Source: Symsagittifera roscoffensis | Taxonomy: Eukaryota; Xenacoelomorpha; Acoela; Convolutidae | Length of the DNA: 64,000 nucleotides | Reading direction: 5' to 3' | Assembly: GCF_963678635.1 (NCBI RefSeq) | Contig: NC_087071.1 | Location: forward strand, 43,385,095 to 43,449,094 | Shown here: positions 54,735 through 64,000 of the stretch, piece after piece | Layout of the letters: each line of letters begins with the position of its first letter | Position numbering within the stretch: position 1 is the first letter of the stretch | The notes under the pieces: model-generated | Told to the model about the DNA's origin: nothing | The model's database searches: none | The model's input: the letters and a program-made list of their open reading frames with translations, nothing else | Made by a program: the position numbers and the translations under genes

Positions 54735-56775
54735 GAGCTCCATTTAATTTAGACATCACTGCGCGAAACATAAATTAAAGGCTTTAGTTATTATGAAGCC
54801 AGATCAAGTCAGAGCCTGTCCTTAGTAGGTCAGAGCCCGTCCTTATAAACCATCTTGTAGGTGATCATATAAAAATAACCAACTATATCAAAGCGAACAC
54901 GTCATAGGATGTCCCAAGTGCGTAAGACTACTCGTACGGCCAGCAAAAACTTCAAAACTAATTAGATTTGTATATATAGGTAATCTAGTTACCAATCTTT
55001 TGTCGTATTTTTTCCTGAATTGTCTCATTTCTTAAGTAACAAAGTTACAGAGACTTTTTTTCGATTTTTTTTTTCAGAAATTTGCTGCCGGTTTCTGTTT
55101 GACATTTAAAATTTATATTTATGGACTGAGAAAAAGAAACTTTCGATTGTTTCAATTCGAATGATTTCCGATTAGGCTAGTTTTTAGCCTTAAGGGTAAG
55201 TACTCTTTTTGTCTTCCGTTCAATTCATGTGCTCATTTGATGAATGTGATTTTTGTTCTAATGATTTCTGTTTAATTTGATTGTCTTCTTGTATTTTTAA
55301 AAGCGGCGACGACATTTTTTCGTCTGCCCAAAAAATGCTTATTTTTCATGGACATTACAGTGCAGGCCTTCACGGTGGTAAACTTTCAAGGTAAACTTGG
55401 AGTGACCTAAGGTAAAAATTAAGGAAGTTTTCCCAGAAGTTTTAAGGTAAGCTTGAGGTCGGTTAAGGTATTAGTTGAGATGGATTGCAGTCAGGTTAGG
55501 ACGAGCCTTTCATTGCCTTAACTGTTAAGGTAACTTGAAGCAATTTCTAAGATAAATTTACCTCAAATTTTGATGTCGTTATTTTTCATAAAAAGAACAA
55601 TAGTGGCTAAAATCAGGTAAAATTAACCAACAAAAAACAAGTTAGCTATGGCCGGGCCTGCAAGACTTATGATGGGAGCAAAATATCATCCAGTATCAAA
55701 AGAAAAAACTATAAATCAACCAAACTATGAATGAACCCATCCCAAAACTATAAGTAACACAGACCCAAAATAAATCAAACTTAAAATAAGTAATTTTGTT
55801 TGAAAATTATTGATTACATAAATGTATTGATTTTCGTGGTTGACTTTATATAACAAACTGAAAAAAAAACGAAATTTTTGAATAATGAATTCTTGTTTAA
55901 AATTGAACGTAGTCGGAACTATATCTGCTTCTGATTCTTAAAAAACTTGCTCACTGAAGAACTGCTGACAACAATTTTTTTGGAACCCGAAGATCCGCTG
56001 CTGAAAAAACTCTAAAAAACCAAAAACCGACAATAACGATTTTTTGTGGAACTGTTTATTAATGTTATGAGAAACAAATTATTTAAAATTTCTGAAGATA
56101 AATTTTGTTATAAATTCAGTTTTATGTTGGCTAGAAACATAAAAAACAATCGAATACACTTCAAAATAGGTATCAAACACTTCAATGGACTCTTCAGAAG
56201 TGAAGAGTTTGATGACAGAATTTTAATAAATATAGTTTTTTGTTCATAAAAAACAAAGGGATTGATCAAGCAACCTCTCCTCTCACTCGTATTGACCAAT
56301 TCAGCTATCTTCTCCCAAGCAAAAACTAAGTCGCTACAAAAAGACGTCAACAAATGCAATTACATGGTTGATTAGTTTATGGTACGCAATCAATTAACCG
56401 ACTCCAGTTCATTTTCTATGAATATCGAGACAAATTTTCAAATAGAAAAAATTTAAAAATTAAAAAAAACTTGCAAGTTTTTTTTGGGCGACTATTGCAT
56501 CTCATTGAGGAAAACGTGTTATCAGGGTTGGTGCTCTGACCTTGTAATTGAATACAAGAAATGTTTTCCTCAGCGCCCTACTATTGTACGCAATAGCTAT
56601 TTTTACCATTTAGGACCAAAAAAAATAGCTTTATGCGCCTCAGTTTTATTGATTTTGTTTTCCCTCTGAATGTAACTTTTGAGCTTTGATATTGTAAAAA
56701 TTGGCGTGCTATCTTCGTCGGAGAATTTTATTCATGTTTTCATATCAATCAAACTAGTTTCAGAGGGTTATCATC
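54735..56775. other. No gene recognised; AAGGTAA motif cluster inside
   Basis: A direct doublet GTCAGAGCC(T/C)GTCCTTA lies at 54808-54847. Between 55370 and 55560 the word AAGGTAA or AAGGTAT recurs about seven times with TTAAGGTAA and CTTGAGGT variants. The remainder shows no gene. Confidence 0.35.
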
Positions 56776-56850
56776 ATGTCTCAAGTACATATTGAGCTCC
56801 CCCTCCCACCTCCCTCACACGAGAATAATGTGGCGATTGACCCAAACAAA
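56776..56850 (+). other. Possible coding exon, weak
   Basis: After CTAGTTTCAG (an acceptor-like site) an ATG at 56776 starts MSQVHIELPLPPPSHENN in a locally GC-richer patch, reminiscent of a Pro-rich N-terminus. The open frame continues to 57036 but the later part looks like non-coding AT-rich DNA, and no good donor was identified. It could be an isolated first exon or chance. Confidence 0.2.
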
Positions 56851-57099
56851 ATTTTTTTTCCAGTTTTTTGCAAACTTTTTTTTGAAGTATGCATTGAGTT
56901 TTCATTAGTCATGAGGTTTTTTCAAGAAATTTTTGTGAGCCAACCATCAAAGCGCGCTAATGTTTTTTCTAATACCTGTTACGCTAAGCGCGCACCGAAA
57001 AGAAAAAAAGAATTTCTGCTACAATACAATTATTAGTGTACTTCAATAAAACTGTAATTGTGCTTCAAATTTACCTTAAAAAGGCAAAATAATGAAAAC

Positions 57100-58137
57100 T
57101 AAAAATGCATGAAAAATAAAAATGCAGAACCGAGTATTAGATCTGAAATAAATTTTTATCAGACCTGAAATTACAATGAAAAACAAATTTTCAGATCTGG
57201 ATATGTATCTGAATAAACCCTTTACGTAAAAAACTCCAGCGATATTTTAATACTGCAGAAACCATTTCAGATCTGAAAATAATAGATGACAGATACTCAG
57301 TTGAAAAATAGGTAAATGAAAAATAGACAAAAAAAATTTTCAAAGGATTTTGTTCAAATTATCACAAACTTATTATAAACAAATCAGTCAAACACCAAAT
57401 AAGCCATTTTACAGAAAACATCACAAAATTTTTTTTCGTGTGCTCAAATTTTGCCATTTTGAAAATGATTTTAATCAACAAATAATTTTTAAAAATGCTA
57501 AAAAATAAAACTCATTAGATCATTATTGCTGTTTTGCAAATTATAGGGCGCTGCATTTAAAACAAAAAAATCTGAATTAAATAGAGCCTAAATCGGGCAA
57601 ATTTTTAAAAAGATCAATTTTTAATAAGGGAATGTCAACAATTATAATCAATTCCTTTTTAACAATGTTTTTCAAACTCTTAGTCCACAGTTAATTTGGC
57701 TAAAAGGAAAATTTACTTAATGTTTCAATTTTTTTGAAAAAAAGGAAAGTTTTAAATGTTTTCTTCAAATTTTGTTTAAATAATTTAATCCTTTCGTCTC
57801 TGAAAATAATTAAAAAGTTATTTTTAGTTTTATAAATGCTTATGTGATATCAATGTTGAAAAATCAGAGTCCATGATACGCAATTTCGGAGAAATTTTTG
57901 ATTTAAAAAAAAAACAAATGGCCCCAATGTTTTCCCCTTTTTTATCTAGCGGTAAAGAGTGAAGCTACAATTTTTTTAGAATATGAATTGCTTTTGCTTC
58001 AAAAGTTGAAAGCCAAAAATTGCGAGAATTTTTCATAACAGATAACATATGAAAAAAAATTTCCGAAAAAAAACTTAATGCTAAATAAATATTCAAATGT
58101 TGTAGGAATCTCATAGAAATGAGAAATTATTTTGCCA
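57100..58137. other. No gene recognised; AGATCTGAAA palindromes
   Basis: TTTCAGATCTGAAA and partial forms occur near 57139, 57165, 57193 and 57267. The rest is very AT-rich without features. Confidence 0.35.
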
Positions 58138-58495
58138 AACGAGGCCAAACTGTGAACTGGATAGGAGCACAATTTTTTGTCTGTATGTTTTTAGATTCCA
58201 GAGACAAGTCTTAAAATATGTTCCAAAATGTAAGTGGATTCCACGAACAAAATTTCAGTGGATTCCGCATACATATACCTGTAACGTACATTTTGTCAGC
58301 ACATTTGTTTTGTTGCGGATTCCGCAAGAAGAAAAAAAAGCTAGTTGTTCTGGATTCCCTAACTGTGAGTGGATTCCGCAAAAAGCAAGTGGAAACCGCA
58401 AATATAAGTGGAATCCGCAAAATTTGTATGCGGAACCCGCAAATGTAAGCAGATTCCGCAAAATTTAAGTGGATTCCGCATTTTTGTTTATTACT
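58138..58495. mobile_element. CATTACGAGG-family fragment, left end, with GGATTCCGC iterons
   Basis: It starts AACGAGGCCAAACTGTG and follows 49831-50050 closely, then carries about seven GTGGATTCCGCA-type words at irregular 20-45 bp spacing. The right terminus is absent. Confidence 0.55.
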
Positions 58496-58679
58496 GAACT
58501 TGCATATGAATATTTAAAAGCTAGAGGTGGAGTATGTGATTTGTTGTCTATAGGAAAGCGCAATTTGGACGCAAAAGGACTTATCCATTTGTCAGCGGAA
58601 ACCACAGACCAATCTTAAAACATTGGTTAATTATGCGGATGTCAAATCTTTCGTTTTGGTTTGAAATGGGTTTGAAGTA

Positions 58680-58895
58680 GCAGTTCAGAGTTTGAAATTC
58701 ATGTTTGAAATGGGGGCAGTTAAGTCAATCGTCAGAGTTTGAGATGAGATGGTTCAGTGTTGCATAAGAAATCATCATCAGTATTTGAGATGCGATGATT
58801 CAGTTTGGAGTGGCAGCTAAGTCACTCATCAGTATTTGAGATGAGATGGTTCAGTTGGTTCAGAGATTATCATCGCACTAATCAGCATTTGAGAC
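58680..58895. repeat. Degenerate tandem repeat, about 60-70 bp
   Basis: Four to five copies of a unit containing CATCAGTATTTGAGATGAGA and TGGTTCAG. Non-coding. Confidence 0.5.
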
Positions 58896-59082
58896 GAGAT
58901 AAAGGACGCCTCGATTGTGTTTTTCGAAAGCTGAACTGAAGTGTCCTCTGAAAACTGGAATATAAACCTTCCTTTAATTAAAACTGAAAATCAAAACTTA
59001 TACAAGCGGTAACTGAAAAATACAAAACGAGAATATTGTTTTTAAATATTGTTGAGCAATTGGATCATTTTTTCTGTTTTTT

Positions 59083-59293
59083 TTTCTGAATCCTTTTCCT
59101 CGAATTCTCTTGTTTCGACAAATTATCTGTGTTGTCTTAATGGCTCACTATCGTATTGTTAGTGCTGTGTGTTTGTTGAAATTTTTGTCTTCTCGGCTGT
59201 TTTGGCTGTTTCTGAATCTTTTCCCTCGAAAACTCCTCCTTCGACAAAGCGTCTTTGCTGTCTTAATGGCTCACTATGGTATTCGTAGTCTGG
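59083..59293. repeat. 127-bp direct duplication at the end of the Artemis pseudogene
   Basis: TCTGAATCYTTTYCCTCGAA, then TTCGACAAA and GTCTTAATGGCTCACTAT, occurs at about 59083 and 59210. One copy is within and one beyond the last open frame of the pseudogene. Confidence 0.6.
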
Positions 59294-60438
59294 TGTGATT
59301 ATTGAATTTTCCTCCAGATAAAGTTTGCGTTTACCTCTCTTATTGAATTTAATTTTTTCTTTCCACAACTTTGTACTCGATTCATTTGACGTGTTTGGAT
59401 TCTGATGTTTGTGCATATTTAAAATAAAAGGTTTCACAGAGTCAAGTGGAGTATTTTTATCCGGACAAACGAAGAGTGTAGTCCTTACGAACTGCAGACT
59501 CGAAAGGAAATCATTTTTTTCGTCAGCTGAAGAGTGCGAAGAATAACAGCACCGAATGGTTCTCTCAGACACTGCTTTAACCAATCTCCCAGGCCCTATC
59601 TCGTTTTTAGTGAAGAGCAATGCAGTTGGAATGATTGTAAGCTTTTGTGGACTTGGAATGCGCGGCTTGCAAGGCAGTTCTCAGTTCGCAGACGCAGACG
59701 ACGGCTTGCAGAAATATATTTTGGTACTTTCGCCATCTAAGTTGAGCCAAATTTGTACAGTTGATACCAACATAATGAAACTTGAACTTTAAGGTTGAAT
59801 CTAAGTGCAAGCTTCATCAAAAACTCATAACCGTAGCGAGTTTTGTTATAAAAATGGACCACAATATTTTGAAATGAACAGAACCATGCGGACACGGCTT
59901 GGAAGATGGCTGAAAGACAGCTCTCCCTACGAGGTATGAAATTGGAATCTGTTTTGCAAGACATTGTGTCGATGTAAATATTATCAAAATTATGAACAGC
60001 AGCTTCTTGTAAATCGTCGAAAAGATGCTTGATTCTTTTCGTATCACCAATTTGCCATCTGAAATCGACAGTAAAGTAAGATGATTACTGAACCTGGGCA
60101 GTGACTGCAGGAATAAGAGAGACAGTAAGGGTATGAGTCTTATCCCCTCCCAAGGAAGAATTCAATGTTGTCTCATTATCTGAATCCAGAGGTACTATAT
60201 ATGGAGTTAATTGAACATAAAGTGGCAATGCACTCAACAAAGCAGCCGAATTTTTAGGACAAAAAATTTTCAAATTCTAGTGTTTTAACCTTTCGAAGAG
60301 CTCAGGCTCATTAAGGCCCACCATGTGATCTGTATGACAGCGCGAAAGAAAAGAAACCGTAGATTTGAGGCTGTCACCATTGAATCGATGAATTGAAACC
60401 CCAGGAAATTCTGATATTGGACCGGCAAATTCTGACAT
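59159..60438 (-). pseudogene. DCLRE1C: Artemis (DCLRE1C/SNM1C) pseudogene
   Basis: An ATG at 60438 opens MSEFAGPISEFPGVSIHRFN, which matches the Artemis N-terminus, then the metallo-beta-lactamase motif as SRCHTDHM. The family has HxHxDH, so the first metal-binding His is Arg. A TAG interrupts at 60277-60279 in the same frame. A one-base loss disrupts the PAGHCPGS motif near 60115, and further shifts follow. Later pieces are clear: DFRWQIGD, NIYIDTMSCKTD, PRRESCLSAIF, TRYGYEFLMKLA (beta-CASP) and CCYSSHSSADEKNDFLSSL. The acidic, Gln-rich end runs to a stop at 59159. Artemis opens DNA hairpins and trims ends in non-homologous end joining. No introns are seen across about 1.25 kb, so this could be a processed copy. 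No poly-A tail or flanking duplication was identified. Confidence 0.85.
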
Positions 60439-60938
60439 AAATTTAGAAGGGAAAAGAGGTATGAAATGTGAGTTAATAAAATGAGTTTTGATGATAAATT
60501 TCTATAGTTTTTAAGAAAGGAGAGGACCACCACATTTTGATTGTCATGAGCCCGTTTTGAGTGTAAAACAATAACAATTAGCTTCAGTAGAGCCAAATTT
60601 CAAAAAGAAAAACTTTTTTATCCATAACTATAAATTTATCTTGTTTAAACTAGTTTGTAGCACCAGATGAGGCAATAGAGATAACTATGAGGCAGATAAC
60701 TATGAGGCGAACTGATAACTAAAAGTACAGTTTTACAAGAGAGAAACAAAGAGACGTAGATTGACTGTGACGGCTTTTCATTTGTGTGGCTTGAAGGCGA
60801 TTACTGTGACGGCTTTTGATTTGAGTGGCATGAAAGCGATTTGCAATTTGAGTCAGCACCATAGGAATTTTCATTAAAAAACGGTTTTCTATTAAAAACC
60901 TAAAATAATTTTATAAAAGTATTTTTAAAAGTAATTTC
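60439..60938. other. Short internal repeats, no gene
   Basis: AGATAACTATGAGGC is doubled near 60678-60712, and GACTGTGACGGCTTTT with a following TTGAGTGGC stretch is doubled near 60763-60835; the latter resembles parts of the neighbouring exon array. No gene recognised. Confidence 0.4.
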
Positions 60939-63888
60939 TTAAGTCATAAAGTATTTTGGTAATTTTAGTTTCGGATTGTGAAATTTAGATGGCCGATGAA
61001 TGGCTTTTTGAGCGCACAGCAAGCGGCTAACCTTGATCTTGGATGGTTTGCGAGCGAAGTTTTCTAATTCTTGTCTCATTTTCTGAGCATCATTGCAAAT
61101 ACTGCATTCGAGTTTGCGAGAAAAATAGCTGGCATCGCAAATAGAACAATCGGTGGGGTAACAAAGATGTTTGTATGCACTAAAAAAACAGTTTTCCAAT
61201 AAACTAGTCATAAAATATTATTTTAATAGGTTTTGAGATTTGAGACTTCGAAACTGACTTATAATCTGATATGGTGGGCGACAAGCCTCTGTGCTGGTTG
61301 AAGAGGCATATACTGAGGGGCATGTAGTTTTAGTGGTTTGTAGTGGTGGCATATGCATGCTGAGTGACGGCTATAAAACAGTTTTCTACAAAACTAGTCA
61401 TAAATTGGTTTAGTAATATATTTGAAATTTGAGCTTTTGAAACTTACTGATAAACTGACTGAGGATGATACTGACTGCAAATTGATTATAATGACTGCGG
61501 ATGGTTTGCTGGTGTGCAGTGTGACATGGGGCATGTTGAGTGACGGCTAAAAATATTTTTCTAATAAACTAGTCATAAATTGGTTTAGTAATATATTTCA
61601 AATTTAAGCCTTTGAAAAGTACTAATAATCTGACTGTGGATGATACTGACTGCAAATTGAAGAGAATGACTGTGAATGGTTTGCAGTGTGGCATGGGGAA
61701 TGTTGAGTGACGGCTATAAAAAAAGTTTTCTATTAAACTAGTTATGAATTCGTTTACTAATATATTTGAGATTTGAGCTTTTGAAACTTACTGATAATTC
61801 GACTGTGGATGATACTGACTGCAAATTGAAGATATTGACTGTGAATGGTTTGCAGTGTGGCATGGGTCATGTTGAGTGACGGCTATAAAACAGTTTTCTA
61901 ATAAACTAGTCATAAATTGGTTTTGTAATATATTTGAAATTTGAGCTTCTGAAACTTACTGATAACCTGACTGTGGATAATGCTGATTGCAAAATGATGA
62001 TAATGACTGCAGATGGTTTGCTGGTTTGCAGTGTGGCATGGGGCATGTTGAGTGACGGCTATAAAACAGTTTTCTAATAAACTAGTCATAAATTGGTTTT
62101 GTAATATATTTGAAATTTGAGCTTTTGAAACTTACTGATAATCCGACTGTGGATGATACTGACTGCAAATTGATGATTATGACTGTGGACGGTTTGCAGT
62201 GCGGCTTGGGGCATGTTGAGTGAGGGCTATAAAAAAAGTTTTCTATTAAACTAGTTATGAATTCGTTTACTAATATATTTGAGATTTGAGCTTTTGAAAC
62301 TTACTGATAATTCGACTGTGGATGATACTGACTGCAAATTGAAGATATTGACTGTGAATGGTTTGCAGTGTGGCATGGGTCATGTTGAGTGACGGCTATA
62401 AAACAGTTTTCTAATAAACTAGTCATAAATTGGTTTTGTAATATATTTGAAATTTGAGCTTTTGAAACTTACTGATAATCCGACTGTGGATGATACTGAC
62501 TGCAAATTGATGATTATGACTGTGGACGGTTTGCAGTGCGGCTTGGGGCATGTTGAGTGAGGGCTATAAAAAAAGTTTTCTATTAAACTAGTTATGAATT
62601 CGTTTACTAATATATTTGAGATTTGAGCTTTTGAAACTTACTGATAATCCGACTGTGGATGATACTGACTGCAAATTGATGATTATGACTGTGGACGGTT
62701 TGCAGTGCGGCTTGGGGCATGTTGAGTGAGGGCTATAAAAAAAGTTTTCTATTAAACTAGTTATGAATTCGTTTACTAATATATTTGAGATTTGAGCTTT
62801 TGAAACTTACTGATAATTCGACTGTGGATGATACTGACTGCAAATTGAAGATATTGACTGTGAATGGTTTGCAGTGTGGCATGGGTCATGTTGAGTGACG
62901 GCTATAAAACAGTTTTCTAATAAACTAGTCATAAATTGGTTTTGTAATATATTTGAAATTTGAGCTTTTGAAACTTACTGATAATCCGACTGTGGATGAT
63001 ACTGACTGCAAATTGATGATTATGACTGTGGACGGTTTGCAGTGCGGCTTGGGGCATGTTGAGTGAGGGCTATAAAAAAAGTTTTCTATTAAACTAGTTA
63101 TGAATTCGTTTACTAATATATTTGAGATTTGAGCTTTTGAAACTTACTGATAATTCGACTGTGGATGATACTGACTGCAAATTGAAGATATTGACTGTGA
63201 ATGGTTTGCAGTGTGGCATGGGTCATGTTGAGTGACGGCTATAAAACAGTTTTCTAATAAACTAGTCATAAATTGGTTTTGTAATATATTTGAAATTTGA
63301 GCTTTTGAAACTTACTGATAATCCGACTGTGGATGATACTGACAGCAAATTGATGATTATGACTGTGGACGGTTTGCAGTGCGGCTTGGGACATGTTGAG
63401 TGAGGGCTAAAAAACGTTTTTTTTTATTAAAAACTAGTCAAAAACGGTTTTAGTAAAATTTTGAGAAATTAAACCTTCACGATGAGGGTCCTACCCCAGG
63501 CTGGGACGACCCAGCGGTTATGGCGCGTCCTCGGCCCCGGGCCTGGCCTGACAGGTTCGCAGTCGCGGTGACTGACGGCGCTGCTCGTCCGCAAGTGCGC
63601 TCCCACCCGCTTGCCCAATTATAGGGCATATCGTCGTCACTCGAGTAGACCGCCGAGACTACAGCGTGCCCGCGACCATGACCCCGAACGTAGAAGAACG
63701 CAAAAGCGTCCAAGGCAGTGCTCTCCTCCTCTTCACTGCTCGAGAGCAGTTCAAAGTCGGAGACACTCATCAGTTGCTCCGGTTCCGACTCCGAGTCGGA
63801 GTCACGGTAGGGCACCACTGTCTCGACTTCGATCTGGTCTCCTCCCTCATCATCATCATCCCCGGCATTTGTATCCTCATCTGAGGAA
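60939..63888 (-). CDS. Unknown gene with a tandem array of small exons (partial)
   Basis: Model read on the minus strand. Exon 63888-63481 (408 nt) encodes an Asp/Glu/Ser-rich protein (SSDEDTNAGDDDDEGG, DSDSESEPEQ) with an RGRGRA patch near its end. Then come thirteen small exons, each with a T-rich TAG acceptor and a GTAAGT-type donor. The last exon (61179-60939) is Cys-rich: YPTDCSICDAS, then LECSICNDA, ending KYFMT. All junctions of the first and last exons and of the 99-nt exons are phase 2. A 99-nt exon reads STCPMPHCKPANH, then SSFCNQHYPQSGYQ, a possible small zinc site. Ten units are 91 nt and break frame, so as written the full array is not translatable. It may be a decayed gene, use exon skipping, or be transcribed but non-coding. 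The 5' part is beyond the window. Family not recognised. Confidence 0.5.
61180..63480 (-). repeat. Tandem exon-intron satellite, 13 units of about 167-190 bp
   Basis: Exon intervals are 61259-61370 (112 nt), 61448-61546 (99), 61623-61713, 61792-61882, 61960-62058 (99), 62136-62226, 62305-62395, 62473-62563, 62642-62732, 62811-62901, 62979-63069, 63148-63238 and 63316-63406 (all others 91). Intervening introns are about 73-78 bp and carry ACTAGT in the middle. Two unit types alternate in the upper part: exons starting CCCTCACTC and exons starting CCGTCACTC. Units become more diverged towards the low-coordinate end. Confidence 0.85.
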
Positions 63889-64000
63889 CTAAATAAAGGT
63901 AAAACATGATCGATATGGAGGAGGGGATGGATTTTCTTATGTCGTTTACATTGGGAAGGTTCAAGTTAGTGAACAAAGGTGGAAAGAAGAGGTTGTTCGC
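63889..64000 (-). other. Probable intron upstream of the acidic exon
   Basis: TTTTACCTTTATTTAG immediately precedes the acidic exon as an acceptor. The remaining bases to the window edge are less AT-rich and could include the donor of a previous exon; none was fixed. Confidence 0.35.

Noticed and set aside
60075-60115. A 35-nt GT-AG intron in the Artemis remnant
   Set aside because: The removed bases show homology to Artemis coding sequence, and splicing them out leads straight to a stop; small deletions explain the locus better.
61180-63480. CRISPR-like array
   Set aside because: Repeats and spacers are not distinguishable; whole units of about 167 bp are repeated, in an animal genome, with splice-site signals.
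63611-63892. Arg/His/Pro-rich open frames on the plus strand over the acidic exon
   Set aside because: They are antisense to a frame with in-phase splice boundaries and acidic low-complexity coding; typical GC-rich shadows.

Overview
The window is AT-rich nuclear DNA from an animal. The evidence is GT-AG spliceosomal introns, a three-exon LITAF-domain gene, a decayed Artemis (DCLRE1C/SNM1C) homologue, a Ty3/gypsy retrotransposon, many short inverted-repeat elements, satellites and a 200-N scaffold gap. The lineage cannot be fixed from the sequence alone. Real host genes are few; most of the window is nested repeats and broken copies.

Layout. 1-4.34 kb is the end of a repeat family ('family X') carrying a decayed but once-selected unknown protein; a second copy lies at 27.3-29.96 kb. 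An orphan LITAF first exon is at 4.76-4.89 kb (minus). 6.19-10.65 kb is a 2.2-kb near-identical tandem duplication carrying two kinds of inverted-repeat element. 11.65-14.54 kb (minus) holds the one intact LITAF-like gene. The segment 11.65-20.0 kb is mirrored, in the same order but inverted, by 32.5-35.3 kb plus 45.3-51.05 kb: an old, interrupted inverted duplication whose right arm carries LITAF pseudogenes. The spacer between the arms holds an intronless NERD-nuclease/SF1-helicase gene (22.15-25.78 kb, minus) with twelve 28-residue repeats and one internal stop, a 460-bp foldback repeat and family X copy 2. Inserted between the two parts of the right arm is a terminal-inverted-repeat element (about 35.29-43.59 kb), itself split by a 7.1-kb Ty3/gypsy element (35,621-42,761, minus) with identical 259-bp LTRs and GTTAC target-site duplications but a broken pol.

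51-58.5 kb is gene-poor and made of fragments of the same repeat families. 59.16-60.44 kb (minus) is an Artemis pseudogene. 60.94-63.89 kb (minus) is the most unusual locus: an acidic 408-nt exon, thirteen tandem copies of a small exon (91, 99 or 112 nt) separated by introns of about 70-80 nt, and a Cys-rich last exon. All intact junctions fit phase 2, and the 99-nt exons are symmetric. Most units have lost 8 nt and break frame. The array also reads as a satellite with an alternating two-unit order.

No operon-like cooperation is visible. The genes are linked by position and duplication history rather than by a shared pathway.
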